Shown here: positions 24,401 to 36,400 of the stretch, in pieces | How positions within the stretch are numbered: the stretch's first letter is position 1 | Layout of the letters: every line of letters begins with the position of its first letter | Assembly (NCBI GenBank): GCA_950295325.1 | Contig: OX485806.1 | Location: 13,082,001-13,146,000, forward strand | DNA: 64,000 nt | DNA from: Polytrichum commune | Lineage: Eukaryota > Streptophyta > Polytrichopsida > Polytrichales > Polytrichaceae | Direction of reading: 5' to 3' | The notes under the pieces: model-generated | Seen by the model: only the letters and a program-made list of their open reading frames with translations | Database searches by the model: none | What the model was told of the DNA's origin: nothing | Position numbers and translations under genes: made by a program

Positions 24401-25666
24401 TTCACCCTTTTCGCATGAGTACGAAGTCCAATATTCTTGGATATTGCAAATCGTATGGTTTTGCAATTCGGAAAGAGTGGTGGGGAATGAACCGCCTTCA
24501 TCTTACATCTCCAATAAATCCAGCATCAACTGTAAGATAAAGCTTAAGTCTTCTTTCTGATCACCGCATTCAGTTTCAATTTCATCCTTGAGGTAGTTCT
24601 GAGTGTAGACCCACCTAACTATTATACTCACGCAGTTCTGTTGTTCACTTTGTAAAGTAATATTGATCTTTATGTCTGGTACATTATAGACCATGAGGTT
24701 CGGTATTTCATTGGCGGTCAGGAGCGTGCCGGGGTCACCTGCATCGAAGTTTTCATTTCACCATGTCCCTGAATTGGATCCTTATGGGGTGGATGTTGCA
24801 CGGGATGATATTCTCCAGAACTTGGTCTCTCGTGAGGACCAGCTAACTAATGGATCCACACCATGGCGAGGGCCTCGTGAAAAGTCCGTGCTTCTAATGC
24901 AAATGCTAATTGAAGCATGTAGCTCCCCATGGGATATTATTCTAGACTGCACGGCAGCGACCGGTATGTCTTTGTAATCTTGCATTTCAGTTGGTTAATT
25001 GTTAATATTGTTTTGTTCTACAAAATTCATAGTGGTTTTTGTACTAAGTTTTTCCAACTTCTTTATTTGCAGGATCTTCCATTCATGCATGCCGCAATGT
25101 GCACCGTCACATTGCGGCATTAGAGGCTGATGTAGATATTTTTGAGGCCGTACTTGCTCCATTGATTATCTCTAGAGCAGCCTCTGAAGTCACTCTTGAA
25201 GACCGTGTCACCAGTGTAGAGGATCCTGAGGGTGAAGATATTCCCGTTGAGAGGATTGTGAAGAGATCTCGGTTTACTAAGTGAGTATGGTCCACAAATT
25301 CTCTTACCAGTGTTATGTTTTTTGCTGTCATTTCTTCTAAAGTTGAGTTATGAACATGGTACCATTGGCATTTGCAGATGCGATAAATTGAGCTATCCTA
25401 TTCACCGGCCTTTTTTTTGTGACCCTAAATTCTATCCCAGCCCTCCAAAGTCTTGGCAACTTCCTACATATGCAAATGTTATTGCTAATCAACTAGCTGG
25501 AGGTTCTTATCAGATTTTTACATCTAAATATCATCCGGGAAGAGTTTTAGAGTTTTTGGATATAGAAGCTTTAGAATTAGATGGTCAGGCCTCCTCTGAT
25601 GCATATATTAGTGATTCTAGAATGTCTTCATCATCACGTGATCACAGTGATTCGGATCTGATGTAA
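18494..25666 (+). CDS. Gene A: ParB-like / N4-N6 methyltransferase-like protein, 10 exons
   Basis: Exons by GT-AG and paralogue comparison: 18494 (or 18704)-19113, 19203-19398, 19569-19760, 19849-20067, 20220-20455, 22042-22735, 24184-24531, 24690-24963, 25073-25280, 25378-25666. From the ATG at 18704 the frame is open for about 1021 residues. Residues 88-92 read D-G-N-H-R followed by R-H-A-W, the ParB/sulfiredoxin-type motif. Residues about 507-560 are a highly charged, probably coiled-coil helix. Residues 670-680 read I-L-A-D-I-P-E-G-L-P where N4/N6 DNA methylases have D-P-P-Y; then W...L-H-D-D-G-A-I-I-L-F. A motif-I-like I-L-D-C-T-A-A-T-G-S-S follows near 850, giving the permuted order IV then I. 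Likely nuclear and DNA-related, but the changed catalytic motif makes activity doubtful. An in-frame TAG (18548-18550) follows the upstream ATG 18494, although similarity to gene C begins before 18704. It may therefore be a near-intact gene with a nonsense mutation. Domain names are by eye. Confidence 0.68.
20480..21965. repeat. Satellite-related repeats in intron 5 of gene A
   Basis: The 1586-bp intron is almost filled by diverged, shuffled relatives of the 295-bp satellite, with phrases such as TGATATGAGGTTAGATATGTG. The palindrome GTGTCTCGGTCCCGAGACAC or a one-base variant is retained at about 20967, 21253 and 21681, although the surrounding bases have diverged. These copies are older than the homogenised array upstream. 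Confidence 0.85.
23125..24110. repeat. Satellite-related repeats in intron 6 of gene A
   Basis: Diverged satellite units occupy about 1 kb of the 1448-bp intron. Intact palindromes lie at about 23297-23316 and 23627-23646. Short internal duplications of the phrase TGATGTGAGGTCTAGATATGC are visible. The first part of the intron (22740-23120) is unrelated unique sequence. Confidence 0.85.
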
Positions 25667-27190
25667 TAGCTTCATGTGAATGTCTGTGTACTATCTAATA
25701 TACCGGTTTTTCTTCCGTTGGTTTTTCAGTTTGTGCACTCATTCCTCATGAAATTCATTGTATTTGTATTACTTTCGGAATTTATGGGATTGCTTATATA
25801 AAATTGCAGATTTAGGTTAACTTTTGACTTCGTGTTTTCTGATATTGTTCACTTAATTCCATAATCGACCTATTAGTTCATACCCTTCTCTTTGAAATTT
25901 AAGGGTTTCCACTATTCTTCTATTATCGTTTTCATATACTTTTTCAATGCTTGCTTACGATTTTAGGCGAATGTTGGGTTGAATAATTCACCATCAACCT
26001 CACCATTAATGTCACCTCATGAAATTTGGCATTCAAGTGTCTTGACTAATATCTCGGCATTAGTATGTTCCACAATGATATGAAGTGCACACCTATATTA
26101 CACAATGGTCTACAAGTTCACTAAAGTGTACACCAACGACACTTGACATTGGTATGCTCAAGAATATCTTCCCCTTGCATACTTCAACGCGGTCTAACAA
26201 ACTTTTAGTACATATAGATCCATCTCTAGTTAATTCTACTAGAATAATTCAAGGTCTTTGATCTTGATTAAGGTGTTAATTGGGTTTAGACCAATCATTC
26301 ACATGTTCTACATGATAATTAGTTTCTCTGCTCTCCCCTTTAGTAGGTGTCAGGAAACTTTAATCCCAATCAAGGATCAAACATTATGGCAATACTATGA
26401 GTTGAAGGTGACAAAAAGTTTATTGTTTAATATCGCTTAGGTTTTTAATTATTAAGACATAATTTACTTTAGACTCATGATCATAGATATACTCCAAATG
26501 AGGTTAGAATATGCAATTTTAATGTCAAAAACTTCCAAGTTCACATAGAATTGTGGTCATTGGATTGGATCATAATTTTCCCATTTGGCTAGCGACTGAG
26601 AACCAAGAAAATTTTTATTTCATGTTTCAAAATTGAAGTTGAGATGCAAAGGTTATAATAAGTCAAAGTGAAGAATTTAATTTTTTTAAATGATGACTCG
26701 AGACCTCCTAGTTATGTTGAGTGTTAAACCAAGAAGGCTTGTGCTTAAAATATGGACATCATCCTAGGTTTTATGTTCAACACAATTGCTCTTCTTAAAT
26801 AACCACCTATATTTGAGTGGTATATAGTAAGGTGTTGTTGTTAGAGGAACATGTTGTAAACACTTCCAACATTTTCAATTTCTTTAATATTTTCTTTAAG
26901 TTTCTTTCAACATTTTAAGTTTATGCTCATATATATATATACACACACATACAAACGGATGGGTCTTCATGGGCATTACGTGTGAGGCCTGCAGCATTGG
27001 GGTTTGGAGATTCCCTCACCACAATAGATGGAATCTTACTTGCTAAATTGCTAGAGGTTGTCATGAAATTGTCGTGGTCAGGTAATATCCTGAACCTCCA
27101 AGAAGGTGCAAGCAAATACTATATAGGTTCCTCCACCACGGTTATAGGTTCTTTTTGTCAATAAATTTGTCAATAAATATTTCAAAAGTT
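25667..27190. other. Intergenic, no gene seen
   Basis: AT-rich sequence between genes A and B. The first 150 bases presumably include the 3' UTR of gene A. There is a short TA/CA run at about 26930-26950. CCACGGTTATAGG at about 27135 resembles the motif that precedes the 7-bp arrays. No conserved ORF recognised. Confidence 0.6.
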
Positions 27191-27253
27191 AGCTCTACAC
27201 CACGGCCATAGGGCATGTTTCACCTGACAAAATTTCAATATTCTAGAAAACTT

Positions 27254-27290
27254 ACCGCTCACCGCTCACCGCACACCGCTCACCGCTCGC
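27254..27290 (+). repeat. 7-bp tandem array (CCGCTCA type) before gene B
   Basis: About five imperfect copies of CCGCTCA. The array is preceded about 60 bases earlier by CCACGGCCATAGGG and followed directly by AAAATAGCTTTTCCCCC. The same composite arrangement occurs at 29510, 61485 and, reversed, at 47729. Gene B homology starts right after it. Confidence 0.85.
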
Positions 27291-27298
27291 AAAATAGC

Positions 27299-29296
27299 TT
27301 TTCCCCCGAAGAGATCATTTCCACTTGGAGTCAACATTGGGTGACAGTGAACAACGAATTTGAGGCCATACTAGCCGCCGATCCAGTTCTCCAAGTCTTT
27401 TGTGGGAAGATGTTCCATGTTTGGGATGGCAACCACCGCATCCAAGCTTGGATGCCAATTATCAACAATGACCACCTGGATGACATTTATTGGCATTATA
27501 CGGTTGAGAATATTATTCTCGTTGTGAATGGGGATGTTGTATCCATGCTCACTGCCTTATACGAGGTCAACTGGTATGTTCTCATTGCAATCACAGGCTC
27601 TCTTGATTCCATCTCATTTTTTTCATGGTACCTCATCTCTAATTCCATCTTGATTTTCTGCCACCCAGGAGAAATGAAAATTCACATGTGGTTGCAAACC
27701 TTGTGCATCGGCTCTACCGCACTCAAAGTCTTGCCAAACAACCAGTGGAGTTCTTCAAGTCCTTGGTGTCTCAAGATGAAGTTCGAGTTGCGGAGACAAA
27801 ACAAAAGAATCCTAAACCAAGACTTGGTTCACCCTTACAACTGCATCGCTCACCTCCATACTCTACCAAGTTCAATTATTTTGATAGTCTTCCTATGGTT
27901 TCATTCCCACTTTTCTCTTCCTCCATATTTATATGTTACACGCATTACTAATATCCTTATTCTTTGCTTTTCAAATGTGTCAGCAAGAAATTGGAGTGGT
28001 TGCAGCATCTGCAGAGCGGAAATTTTATGATCGATATCCAAACCCTGAGGACTGGACATCTCAACGCGTTGATGACATCGTTGGCAAGGCGGTTACACGT
28101 GCCAAGGTGCATTTCAAAAGTGAGTTGAAGAAGATCTTACCAATTGCTGATCCTCAGAACACTCCTGCTTTTCTTGCTGAAGTAAAGACTCATTATGAGT
28201 GTCATGATGACGGTGTTGAGATGAAGTTAGAGAAGTTGTGGATGTTGGATGTGTCTGCCATGGATCCTTCCATGAAGGTACTTTGGCTTGAGCGTTGGAA
28301 TCAGCCTACAAGCCTTCGGGTGCAACTGAAATTCCCCAAGCAAGGTTTCAACGATGACGCCTTTTACACTTGACTGAATAAGGCAACATGGTGGGCTCAA
28401 GTATGTGATTCTCCACCTGCCCTCTTTGTTGAGTTCTCAAAAATTGTTGTTGAACTTTCATCTTCATTGCTAGTCCATTGCAAATTTGTTGTCTTCTGTG
28501 TTCATAACTCCTCTGTCTTGCTATGCAGTTGGCAGTGGAAGCACAAAAACTTCTCGATAGTGTCCTGCGTGATCAAAAGGCCACCATCAACTACCAACCT
28601 GATGGCCGGGATCCAATTCCCACCATTTTTTATTATATTGAGCAAATTCGCATTTCATTATGGGACACGGCATTCTTCCGCGAATTCGCAGTGGAGAAAG
28701 GAGTGAACAAGAACAACACTATCGACAAGTAGTACTTGTTCAAGCCAGCATTACACCGTATCCTGTACCGGTACTTCAAATATTCGCGCAGCCCGTGCAT
28801 GTAATCGCCACATTCTGGCTTTAGAGAGCGACTCTATGCTATTTTCTGAAGTCCTTGAACCCCTGGCAGTTCCACCTCCAAATGCTTCGACTTTCTCTAC
28901 TCCGGGCGACCTGATTGATGATGACGAGTCCATTCCAGATGCCCCTTTGCACGATATATGTGAGTAAGTCCACGCCTTCGTTGGTTGACATTGTTTTCTA
29001 TTTATCTCTTAATTGTAATCCATCCTTTGTCCATCTCTAAATCTTGCTCTGAACATGGCAGTTTGACAAATCCAAGGAGACCGCTACGAACTTCACCTTC
29101 AACTTGGTACTTTCCGTCGCCGTCCCCAAGTCCTCGTGGCTTACCTGTATATGCTAAAGCCATGGCCTTGGCGTATGCCCATGGTAGCTCTGGAAATTCG
29201 ACATCCTTCTTCATTCCTAAGAATCATGTTGACCCTCGAGTTCTATGCTACTTTGATTTAGAAGCAGTGTCGAGCTCTCTATGTAGCGGTGATTGA
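27299..29296 (+). pseudogene. Gene B: truncated, internally deleted paralogue of gene A
   Basis: Homology begins abruptly after the 7-bp array, so the first about 50 conserved residues are missing. Exons seen: 27299-27573 (with H-V-W-D-G-N-H-R intact), 27669 to about 27870 (end uncertain), 27984-28400, 28529-28963, 29062-29296. Relative to A, the exon 3/4 intron is absent, as in C, and so is the exon 5/6 intron. At about 28785 the sequence jumps from the start of exon 6 (R-Y-F-K-Y) straight to exon 9 (A-C-N-R-H-I-L-A-L-E), deleting the charged region and the D-I-P-E half of the methyltransferase-like domain. In-frame stops lie at 28371-28373 (TGA) and 28730-28732 (TAG). The C-terminal signature V-L-C-Y-F-D-L-E-A is kept. 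Splice sites remain good, so it may still be transcribed, but no full-length protein is possible. Confidence 0.8.
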
Positions 29297-29509
29297 AGTA
29301 ATGGCGACCTTCTTGATCATACAAAGTATCTTGAGCTCCCAGGAATTGTCACGGATATAGGCCCCTGTAATAAAAATTGTGTTCTACAATTTTCAAGTTT
29401 TCAGTGAAAACCGCGGTCATAGAGCTCAAAAGTTTTCAAATTCTTGCTCTATTCCTGATTATAGGGCTTTATTTTCAATAAAAAAATATCTAAAAACTGT
29501 AGAAGTTAT

Positions 29510-29566
29510 CGCTCACCGCTCAACGCTCACCGCTCACCGCTCAACGCTCACTGCTCACTGCTCACA
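29510..29566 (+). repeat. 7-bp tandem array (CGCTCAC type) after gene B
   Basis: About eight copies of CGCTCAC/TGCTCAC/CGCTCAA, followed by AGAATAGCATTCCTCCC. CCGCGGTCATAGAG lies about 100 bases before it. With the array at 27254, it flanks gene B on both sides in the same orientation. Confidence 0.88.
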
Positions 29567-29584
29567 GAATAGCATTCCTCCCAC

Positions 29585-29764
29585 ATGGAGTCCATAAGCC
29601 ATAACCTTATGGAGGCTAAGATAACTAATGAGGAAGCCTTGGCCAAAGCTAAGGCCTCGAGAAGAATATCCTTAAGGGCGTGTGTAGCCAAGGCCAAGGG
29701 TTGGACCCTTGAAAAGGCCAACACTCTGCCCATTCATGAGGATAACATTAATAAAATGACATGA
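29585..29764 (+). CDS. Small ORF after the 7-bp array, 59 aa
   Basis: ATG at 29585 to TGA at 29762. The peptide is rich in Ala and Lys with an amphipathic look (A-L-A-K-A-K-A-S-R-R) and ends N-I-N-K-M-T. No homologue recognised. It may be a captured gene fragment within the repeat element rather than a gene. Confidence 0.2.
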   Translation: MESISHNLMEAKITNEEALAKAKASRRISLRACVAKAKGWTLEKANTLPIHEDNINKMT

Positions 29765-29829
29765 CTTTAAGTAATGTGGGTGCCCAATGAGATGGAAGTT
29801 ACGTTTTACGCTACCCCAAGTTCTATGGG

Positions 29830-29896
29830 GCGCATGTGATTCTCAAAACTATCACCCGGATTAGGACGCTTAAGGGTGGTAGGTTTGGCCTCACAG
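29830..29896 (+). mobile_element. 3' end fragment of the TGTGAGCCC-type LTR
   Basis: The sequence GGACGCTTAAGGGTGG…GGTTTGGCCTCACA matches the last part of the solo LTR at 11510-11546. Only this terminal piece is recognisable. What precedes it (29765-29829) is too diverged to call. Confidence 0.7.
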
Positions 29897-32600
29897 ACTC
29901 CGATGCTGGACTTCCCACAATAGCAGCAGAGTCGCCCACATGTGCCGCCTCTACCACGGGCTTTGCAACAACATGTGCAGTTGGGGCAGATGCGGAGTCT
30001 TTGCTCCGATCACATCCAAGTGCAGAGCTCGGGAGCGGAATGGTTGTGGCGTCAACCTCCAAGGGCTGTGCATTGGTCTGGTTGCGGGACGATGCATAAT
30101 ACATCAATGTGTTCTGGCGATGCACTTGCTTCACCCTCCCTCTCTCCGCTTTTGCGCTAAGCGCACTTGCCCGGTGTGCTTCGGTGCACAATTTTTTTCT
30201 TGGGTGCGAAGAGGCATTACTTCCCGAAATTGGATTCTGTGCAGGGCCGTCCATGATGACGCAATCCACCTCCCTCGTCCAATGCGTGACGCGATCCACC
30301 TCCCTTGGCCAACACGATCCACCTCCCTCGGCCAATGCGCACCTCACCCTGCCCCGATCGCACAGGTCCAGGAGTAGATCTCCCCGATCGCACCCTCCCT
30401 CGGCCAATGCGCACCTTCCCACTCACCGATCGCACATGAACTCACATGAACCCACATATCATAAACCCACAACCAACCCACAAATTGTTAGGCCCACGGG
30501 ATGCGAGGAAACCCATAATTGATGCAAGTAAACCCAGTTGATGCAGGTGAACCCACAACCACAATGCGCACCTCCCCAATTGATCCAGTAAACCCTAAAC
30601 CACCCCACAGATTGTTAGGCCCACATGGTGACCTTAAACCCTGAATTGATGCAAGTAAACCCAATTGATGCAAGTAAATCCACAACCACAATGCGCAAAC
30701 CCACAAATGAACAAGAAACCATCTAAGCATATAGAGCATTGGTTGTGCATCACACAATTCAGAGTCGACCTTATATATTGAACCTACACAACAAGCAGCA
30801 ATGTCCATTGCAAAGCAACCCAAAACCCACACAATTGCAACAATTCAATTCACAAACACTGATTGTTCACGAAATTGTTGCAAGGTTTCAATATGATGTG
30901 ATGTGCAAGGGGTGAGGCATTGAAGCAATTGCAGTTGGCGACTCGCAATCAATCTGTGGGAAGTAAATGGCGAGGATAGAGAGCAATGAAAGAGGAAGAA
31001 GGCAAGGAATGGAGAGCGACGGAGGGCGATGAACGCGGAGGATGTTGGTGAGCCTTAAACCCTACAATAATGGTAAGGGGCGAGGAAGCTGAGGAGAGGG
31101 GATGGAAGGTGGCAAGACGGAGATGTTTTCGTGGTGGGAGGCGGCGAAGAACTTGTAAATCAAATCGGATTTGGTGGGTGGCAGCTGGCTAGCATGATTG
31201 CTAGTCATGTTGGGATATGGCCTTATGAGATCTTATGATGGATGGAATTCGGCGATTTAGGCCTCATTCCCTCCCAATTATTAACACATAGGTGTCACCC
31301 ACCTCATTAGTTTATCATTTTCTGGCTAAATTTCGCCTAAAAAAAAAAGGCTGGTCTCGGATATTGTGTTTTCCTTCACTCATTACCATGCTCATTTGAC
31401 CCTGCTTTTACTGGTTTAGTTCTCAATGGCCCAGTTGGTGGATTGTAACCACAACTGCCATTTCCTCGTTGATCACTTTTGCTCCTCTTTAAAATTTACA
31501 TTCAAGCCTCTTTACTACCTTCAAAATTATTGTACCCATAGGGCTGATGCTCTAGAATTATGCCAATGACATTACCCCTTGGGTATCCTGATGCATCATA
31601 AACCGGGTATTCGTTTTGTCTATCGGATAATTATCATTGGAAAAACCTAACTTCAAAGGGCTAGAAATCACATAATGAATAGGGTTGGAAAAAATATATT
31701 TGGTGGAAATTGTCCCGATCCCTATCATCTATCTAAGAGTTTAACAAATAACATCCTGATTTCATGTCCTTGTGTGCTACACCACTTGCAAAACTCATGG
31801 TTCACCTTATATAGAACTTCGTCTTCCCATGAATCCTTCAAAGGTTGAAATCTTGCATGTGTTTATGTGGCCACCTCGGTGATTGCAATCATTATTATAG
31901 TTGTTTTTAATTCCTACATTTACCGTAGTTGATTCACTTCTACCATAGGTTGGTAGAAGGTTAGATATGCCGGATCCAAGCTTAGTTTGTGGAAACGACC
32001 CTCAGAAGTTGGCCAATTGGGCCGAAAACGTGAGATGGTAGGTAATGTTCAGAGCATATTTGCAAGCCTTGAACATAAATCTTAGGGTAGTATACATTGA
32101 GGAGCATTCTAGGGATGGAGGACTAGCTTGGGAGAATTTTTTGCAAGGCTTGGACGTAACTAGCAGCAAATTAGTTAATGGAGCAAGGAAGGAGTGTGGA
32201 AAACCATTAACATTAGCCAATTCTCTTAGCCGAGCAGTGTGGGCACAATATAACAACTTCGAGTGGTTACTTACTGTAAGTGAAGCCTTAACCGGGATGT
32301 GCGACTGGACACATGTAACTGGGGTCATGTTGTGCCACGTGTGTTCTAGGCCCCACAATCCTACTACACTGTTTTTTTTCTTTTCTTCTTCTTCTTTTAA
32401 TTCCACGTGGGTTGAAATTTAGTGTGGCCCACATCAATTCTATGGTACTTGCCTTGGTTAAGATGAGTTGATTTTAGAGGGCTTGCATTGCGTTGGAAAT
32501 TATAATAATAAAAATACTGTGGGTAGGTGGGAATTAGTGTGGTCCCCAGTAAATAGACAAAACAGGGTGTGGCCTCCTCACTCCTATAAGCACATGCAAG
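29897..32600. other. GC-rich then mixed sequence without a convincing gene
   Basis: 29.9-30.5 kb is GC-rich, with imperfect repeats of CGATCCACCTCCCTCGGCCAA (about 30250-30410). 30.5-30.7 kb has repeats of the type TGATGCAAGTAAACCCA. Long ORFs here exist on both strands and have repetitive, low-complexity translations, so none is called. 30.9-32.6 kb is ordinary intergenic sequence. A 125-codon ORF at 32045-32422 (+) has no recognisable domain. Confidence 0.5.
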
Positions 32601-33223
32601 CAGACGAGACGTGAGGGGGACAGCCTGCCGGGGAGGTCGAGCGTAGGTGGAAACAGGTCCCCGTCATACCCGGCATATCCTAGGCAAGGCATGGTGTCTA
32701 GTTATAGGTAGGCAGGCAGGCAGGGTCATCATCGAGCGAGGTCCAGACCCTGATCCTGGTCCCGCCCGTCGCCTTGCGTACAGGCATGTGGACTGTGGAC
32801 TGTGGAGTTGGGCGAAAAGCCTAGAGTAGTGCGTGCCTAGGGAGGGCTGCGGAGACAATGATGGAGAATTGAGATGAGGAGTCAGGGCTCATAAAAGAAG
32901 GAAGCTGCAATCCCCGACGGGCCCCGCCGCCCCTTTCTCCATTTGCCCGCCTTGGTACAGAGAAGTTACTATACATAGCCCCTGGTTTCCATTTCCGGCC
33001 ACCGGTACATTTCCCTTTGGGTATGGCTGCGGCCATCGTGCGGGCAGCGCTTAGGCCTTTCGTACTGCCGGTGGCCCCTACTTCCATCCCGGCCCCGCTC
33101 GCTGGCAGTACCGATATATATGCTGCTCGCGCTTGCCTCCTCCGCATTCATCATCCGACCTCTCTGCCATCATCATTACTTACACTGCCCATCTTAACTC
33201 TCCACTCCGCCACCGCTCATCAC

Positions 33224-33439
33224 ATGCTCACTCAACACAGCCCCCTGCTGCTGCTGCTCCTCCTCCTCCTTCCTGTTGCTGTTTGTGCTCGCCATGTCGA
33301 TTCCTCGCTCGCCGTCCCGCTCAAATGTGGCCGGCAGCTTTTCGCATGCGATAACTGGTCTTGCACTTGTGGAGATGAGGCTGAGTCGTTTCAAGTTCCA
33401 ATTTCTCTGCCTGATGCTATGCGATGCGATGCGAGGTGA
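33224..33439 (+). CDS. Possible exon encoding a secreted Cys-containing peptide
   Basis: ATG at 33224 opens a 71-codon ORF with a strong signal-peptide-like start (nine consecutive Leu, then P-V-A-V-C-A-R). It is followed by K-C-G...F-A-C-D-N-W-S-C-T-C-G-D. The tail (D-A-M-R-C-D-A-R) is read through an ATGCG microsatellite and is probably not coding. The GC content of 32.6-33.6 kb is higher than its surroundings, as at a plant gene 5' end. A CTCCTATAAGC sequence near 32583 could be a TATA element. No downstream exons could be joined with confidence. An ORF at 45.5 kb also has a Cys-rich segment after a possible splice acceptor, but linking them is speculative. Confidence 0.3.
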   Translation: MLTQHSPLLLLLLLLLPVAVCARHVDSSLAVPLKCGRQLFACDNWSCTCGDEAESFQVPISLPDAMRCDAR

Positions 33440-36400
33440 TGTCATGCGATGTGATGCGAGTGAGGTTCATTGGTCTCGTCTTCTGCGTACTTCTATCGGC
33501 GTCGGATTGTGAGCGAGAGCCCTGCCGCTCTGGCAGGGTTCGATCATGGTCTTATGAGCGGGCGCCTGTGCTGCTTTTGTCTGTTAGTTGTTTTGACCGG
33601 TGCAGGCTCGTTTGGATCTGCTGCTACTGAAACCTTTTTGCGCGCCTTTTTCCCCTCCTTCTGCAGTACTCTGCAGCAGCTTCAAACTGCAGCGATTCTT
33701 GCGGTTTAACCTTTATTTGTGCTGACACTCTCCTAAATGTATTTGGTGTCTGTTCTGATTGATCCTTTCCACCTCCAGATTCTTCTGACGTCCACCTGAT
33801 TATTAGGATTCCCCTGTCATCTTGGGAGCCTTCCTCGTGAGCTTCCTGCAGAGAAAGTGACACTTCTATGAATGAAAAGTTGTCTTCACTGAATTTTATT
33901 GAATTTCACGGCTGGTTCAAGGCAGAGGCAGACCTTGGCGATCAAGGAGTGGTGCGATCCATCGCTGTAGTCACCTCAATCCAGTAGACGTTCTGTGGTC
34001 GCGAACAACGGGCTGTGCTCAGAATTGTTAATGGATCTTCTACCTAAGTGTCGCTTAAATACGTCTGTCATACTGATCGATACTAGTAATTATGTATTGG
34101 ATAAAGCAGAGCTTGTTATTTGTCTTGCGGCCCCTTGCTGAGTGTATTCGCTGCACTAAGCTTTGGAAGTGATTAATTATTTCGAGTCAATGTTAACTAT
34201 CTGGACTTAGGAAACACTAGGAGTTTGACCGGTTTGCCCAAAATCCTCCCTGGACATTGTCTGGATGTTTGTTTGTCCTATACTTGTGTTATGGGCACAG
34301 TGTGTTCTAGCTACTCGAGAATTGAAGGTAGGGAATTCATCAAATCCGTACTTGGGAGCATGTTGATTCTTCAGAGATTCAAGTTGGAACGCTTGCCTTG
34401 CTCGTGAATGCTAATTTTTCCTTGGTCGTGGTAGATGAAGATCGCTTATCGACGGAAAGAAAGTATCACTACAGTACTTTCACTCGGGTGTAAATCCATC
34501 TCCAGACAATGTTTGACGTTCGCAGGTCTGATTTGTACATATCGATTTACAAAGATGTGTAGTTGATTGAAAGAGCCCTGATCAGCAACCACGTCACCTT
34601 TCTATTTTGTTTCCTAGGGTTTCACACCGTGTCTCGAGAGTAGAGTCAGTCATACTTTTATCAGTTCGAACCACGATGCGAGTAAACATTCTTGTTTCAT
34701 GGCCTTAGTACTTAGGATTGGTAAGGTAACATTCACCTTATGGTCGACAGCATAGGAGTCGACGGTCCTACTGCAATTTGAATGCTCGAGGTGCTTCTAA
34801 ATGACTTTGCGCTTTGGAAGTACCACTGTAGACACATAATGTCAATGGAGAAAGGACTAGTAATAACTATTCTATTTGATTGCAATATTTTGATGTGCTT
34901 CAATTGATTGCGTTTTTCAACATTAAAACACTGGACAAGGGCGAGACCTGCACTTGGGGCTGCATCCGGCCCTATCGATAGCTGGTCTTTTGGTCGGCTC
35001 TCTCAAGAGGGCTACCATCGGTCAGTTTTAACCACGTGACGAAAGAGTTGTCGGTTTGGGAAGTGTGAAATGATATATTGTTTGAACGTAGTCGGAATTT
35101 GCTGTGACTGGCGAGTAAGATCACATTCGAGGTGTACTTGGTTTACTCTGTTGTTTAGCTTTAGCTTTCCCTTGAGTTCGGCACATCAATGTCTGCACAT
35201 TTCTGCATGATCAACCGAAGTTGCCAGGTCGACGAAAGTTTATTTGGAAGGAATCTTATGCGCTGAAGATGGCTGCGGATTTACTTTTGTTCCAAGAGTT
35301 CTTGAGTTCCGGCCCTGTATCTGATGTTGCATGGAGTCTATGTCTGGATAAACCTCAGTTTCCGAGTATTTTCTCACGAGAAGACTGCAATGAGGAGGAA
35401 ATCCGGGCATGGATTTCATGCATGCCAGGTGAGGGTCGAGACCCGTGAACTACCGGATCAATTTTGTTGTACAGGTGCTGCTACACTTACATCGTCGATG
35501 TCATACTTCCGAATTCTACTTGGGAATAGACCACGGTGCTGGCGGACTGCGATTATCTTGACAGAATCAGGTGTGATTGAGCTTCCACTACTGACGACAT
35601 CCTTATGTTCCCTTTTGCCTAGTGAAGTTGGGCCTTCTATCCTGCATGGTTTTAGTTTAGAAAAAATTTGCAGTCTGTTGTGAAGTTCCATCATTGAAGA
35701 GATTTGATTTGTATGACGTGATTCGATTTGTGATTGGGATCACATTTGCAAGTTACTCACTTCTGAACCTAGGTGAATAAGGTAGAAGATACATTACACT
35801 AGCCTAAACAGGTGCTTAGAACCATCAGACAGTGTTTGCTGTCGTGGCCCTGTTCCAATTCATATTTTGATATACAGCGGTCCGGTCCACCATACGGTGA
35901 GGGTCGTAAGCCACGGGAAGAATTGAACAATTGAGCTGGCCTAATGTAGTCTACATATAAGAGAATCTTCCAATTGTCAGACTTCTGCAAAAGGTCTTGT
36001 GTCCACATCCGGTGATCCTTTCTTTCCTGATTTGGACACGGGACCTTGAGCGAGGGGTAGACTCCACCTCTTTGAGATGGGGCCCGCCTGTCCCTGACTG
36101 TTTGTACTCCCGGGCCCGGGACCTTGCTGCACACTTTAGTTTATTGAACCCATCCACATTAGTAAGCGGTTCTAGATCTTGTTTTTGATATCCTTGTTGT
36201 ACGTGTCTTGTAGTTTGTGTCTACTTTTTCCCGACTCTTTTCAGTACAATCCTCGCTATCGTGGTTCATTGAACTTTTGTTCAGTTTGTATGTGTTAGCT
36301 GAGACTGAGTAAACTGGAAATCATCGCCATTTGACTGAAGCCTCACACAGTTCATACAGTTTACATACTCATCCGGTAAGAACTCAATTATGACTGTAAT

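Noticed and set aside
29823-30422. 199-codon minus-strand ORF in the GC-rich block
   Set aside because: It overlaps LTR-end sequence and short CGATCCACCTCCC repeats, has equally open frames on the other strand, and shows no recognisable domain.
32045-32422. 125-codon plus-strand ORF as a protein gene
   Set aside because: No domain, no promoter or splice context, and a comparable ORF on the opposite strand; kept only as a remark in the intergenic entry.
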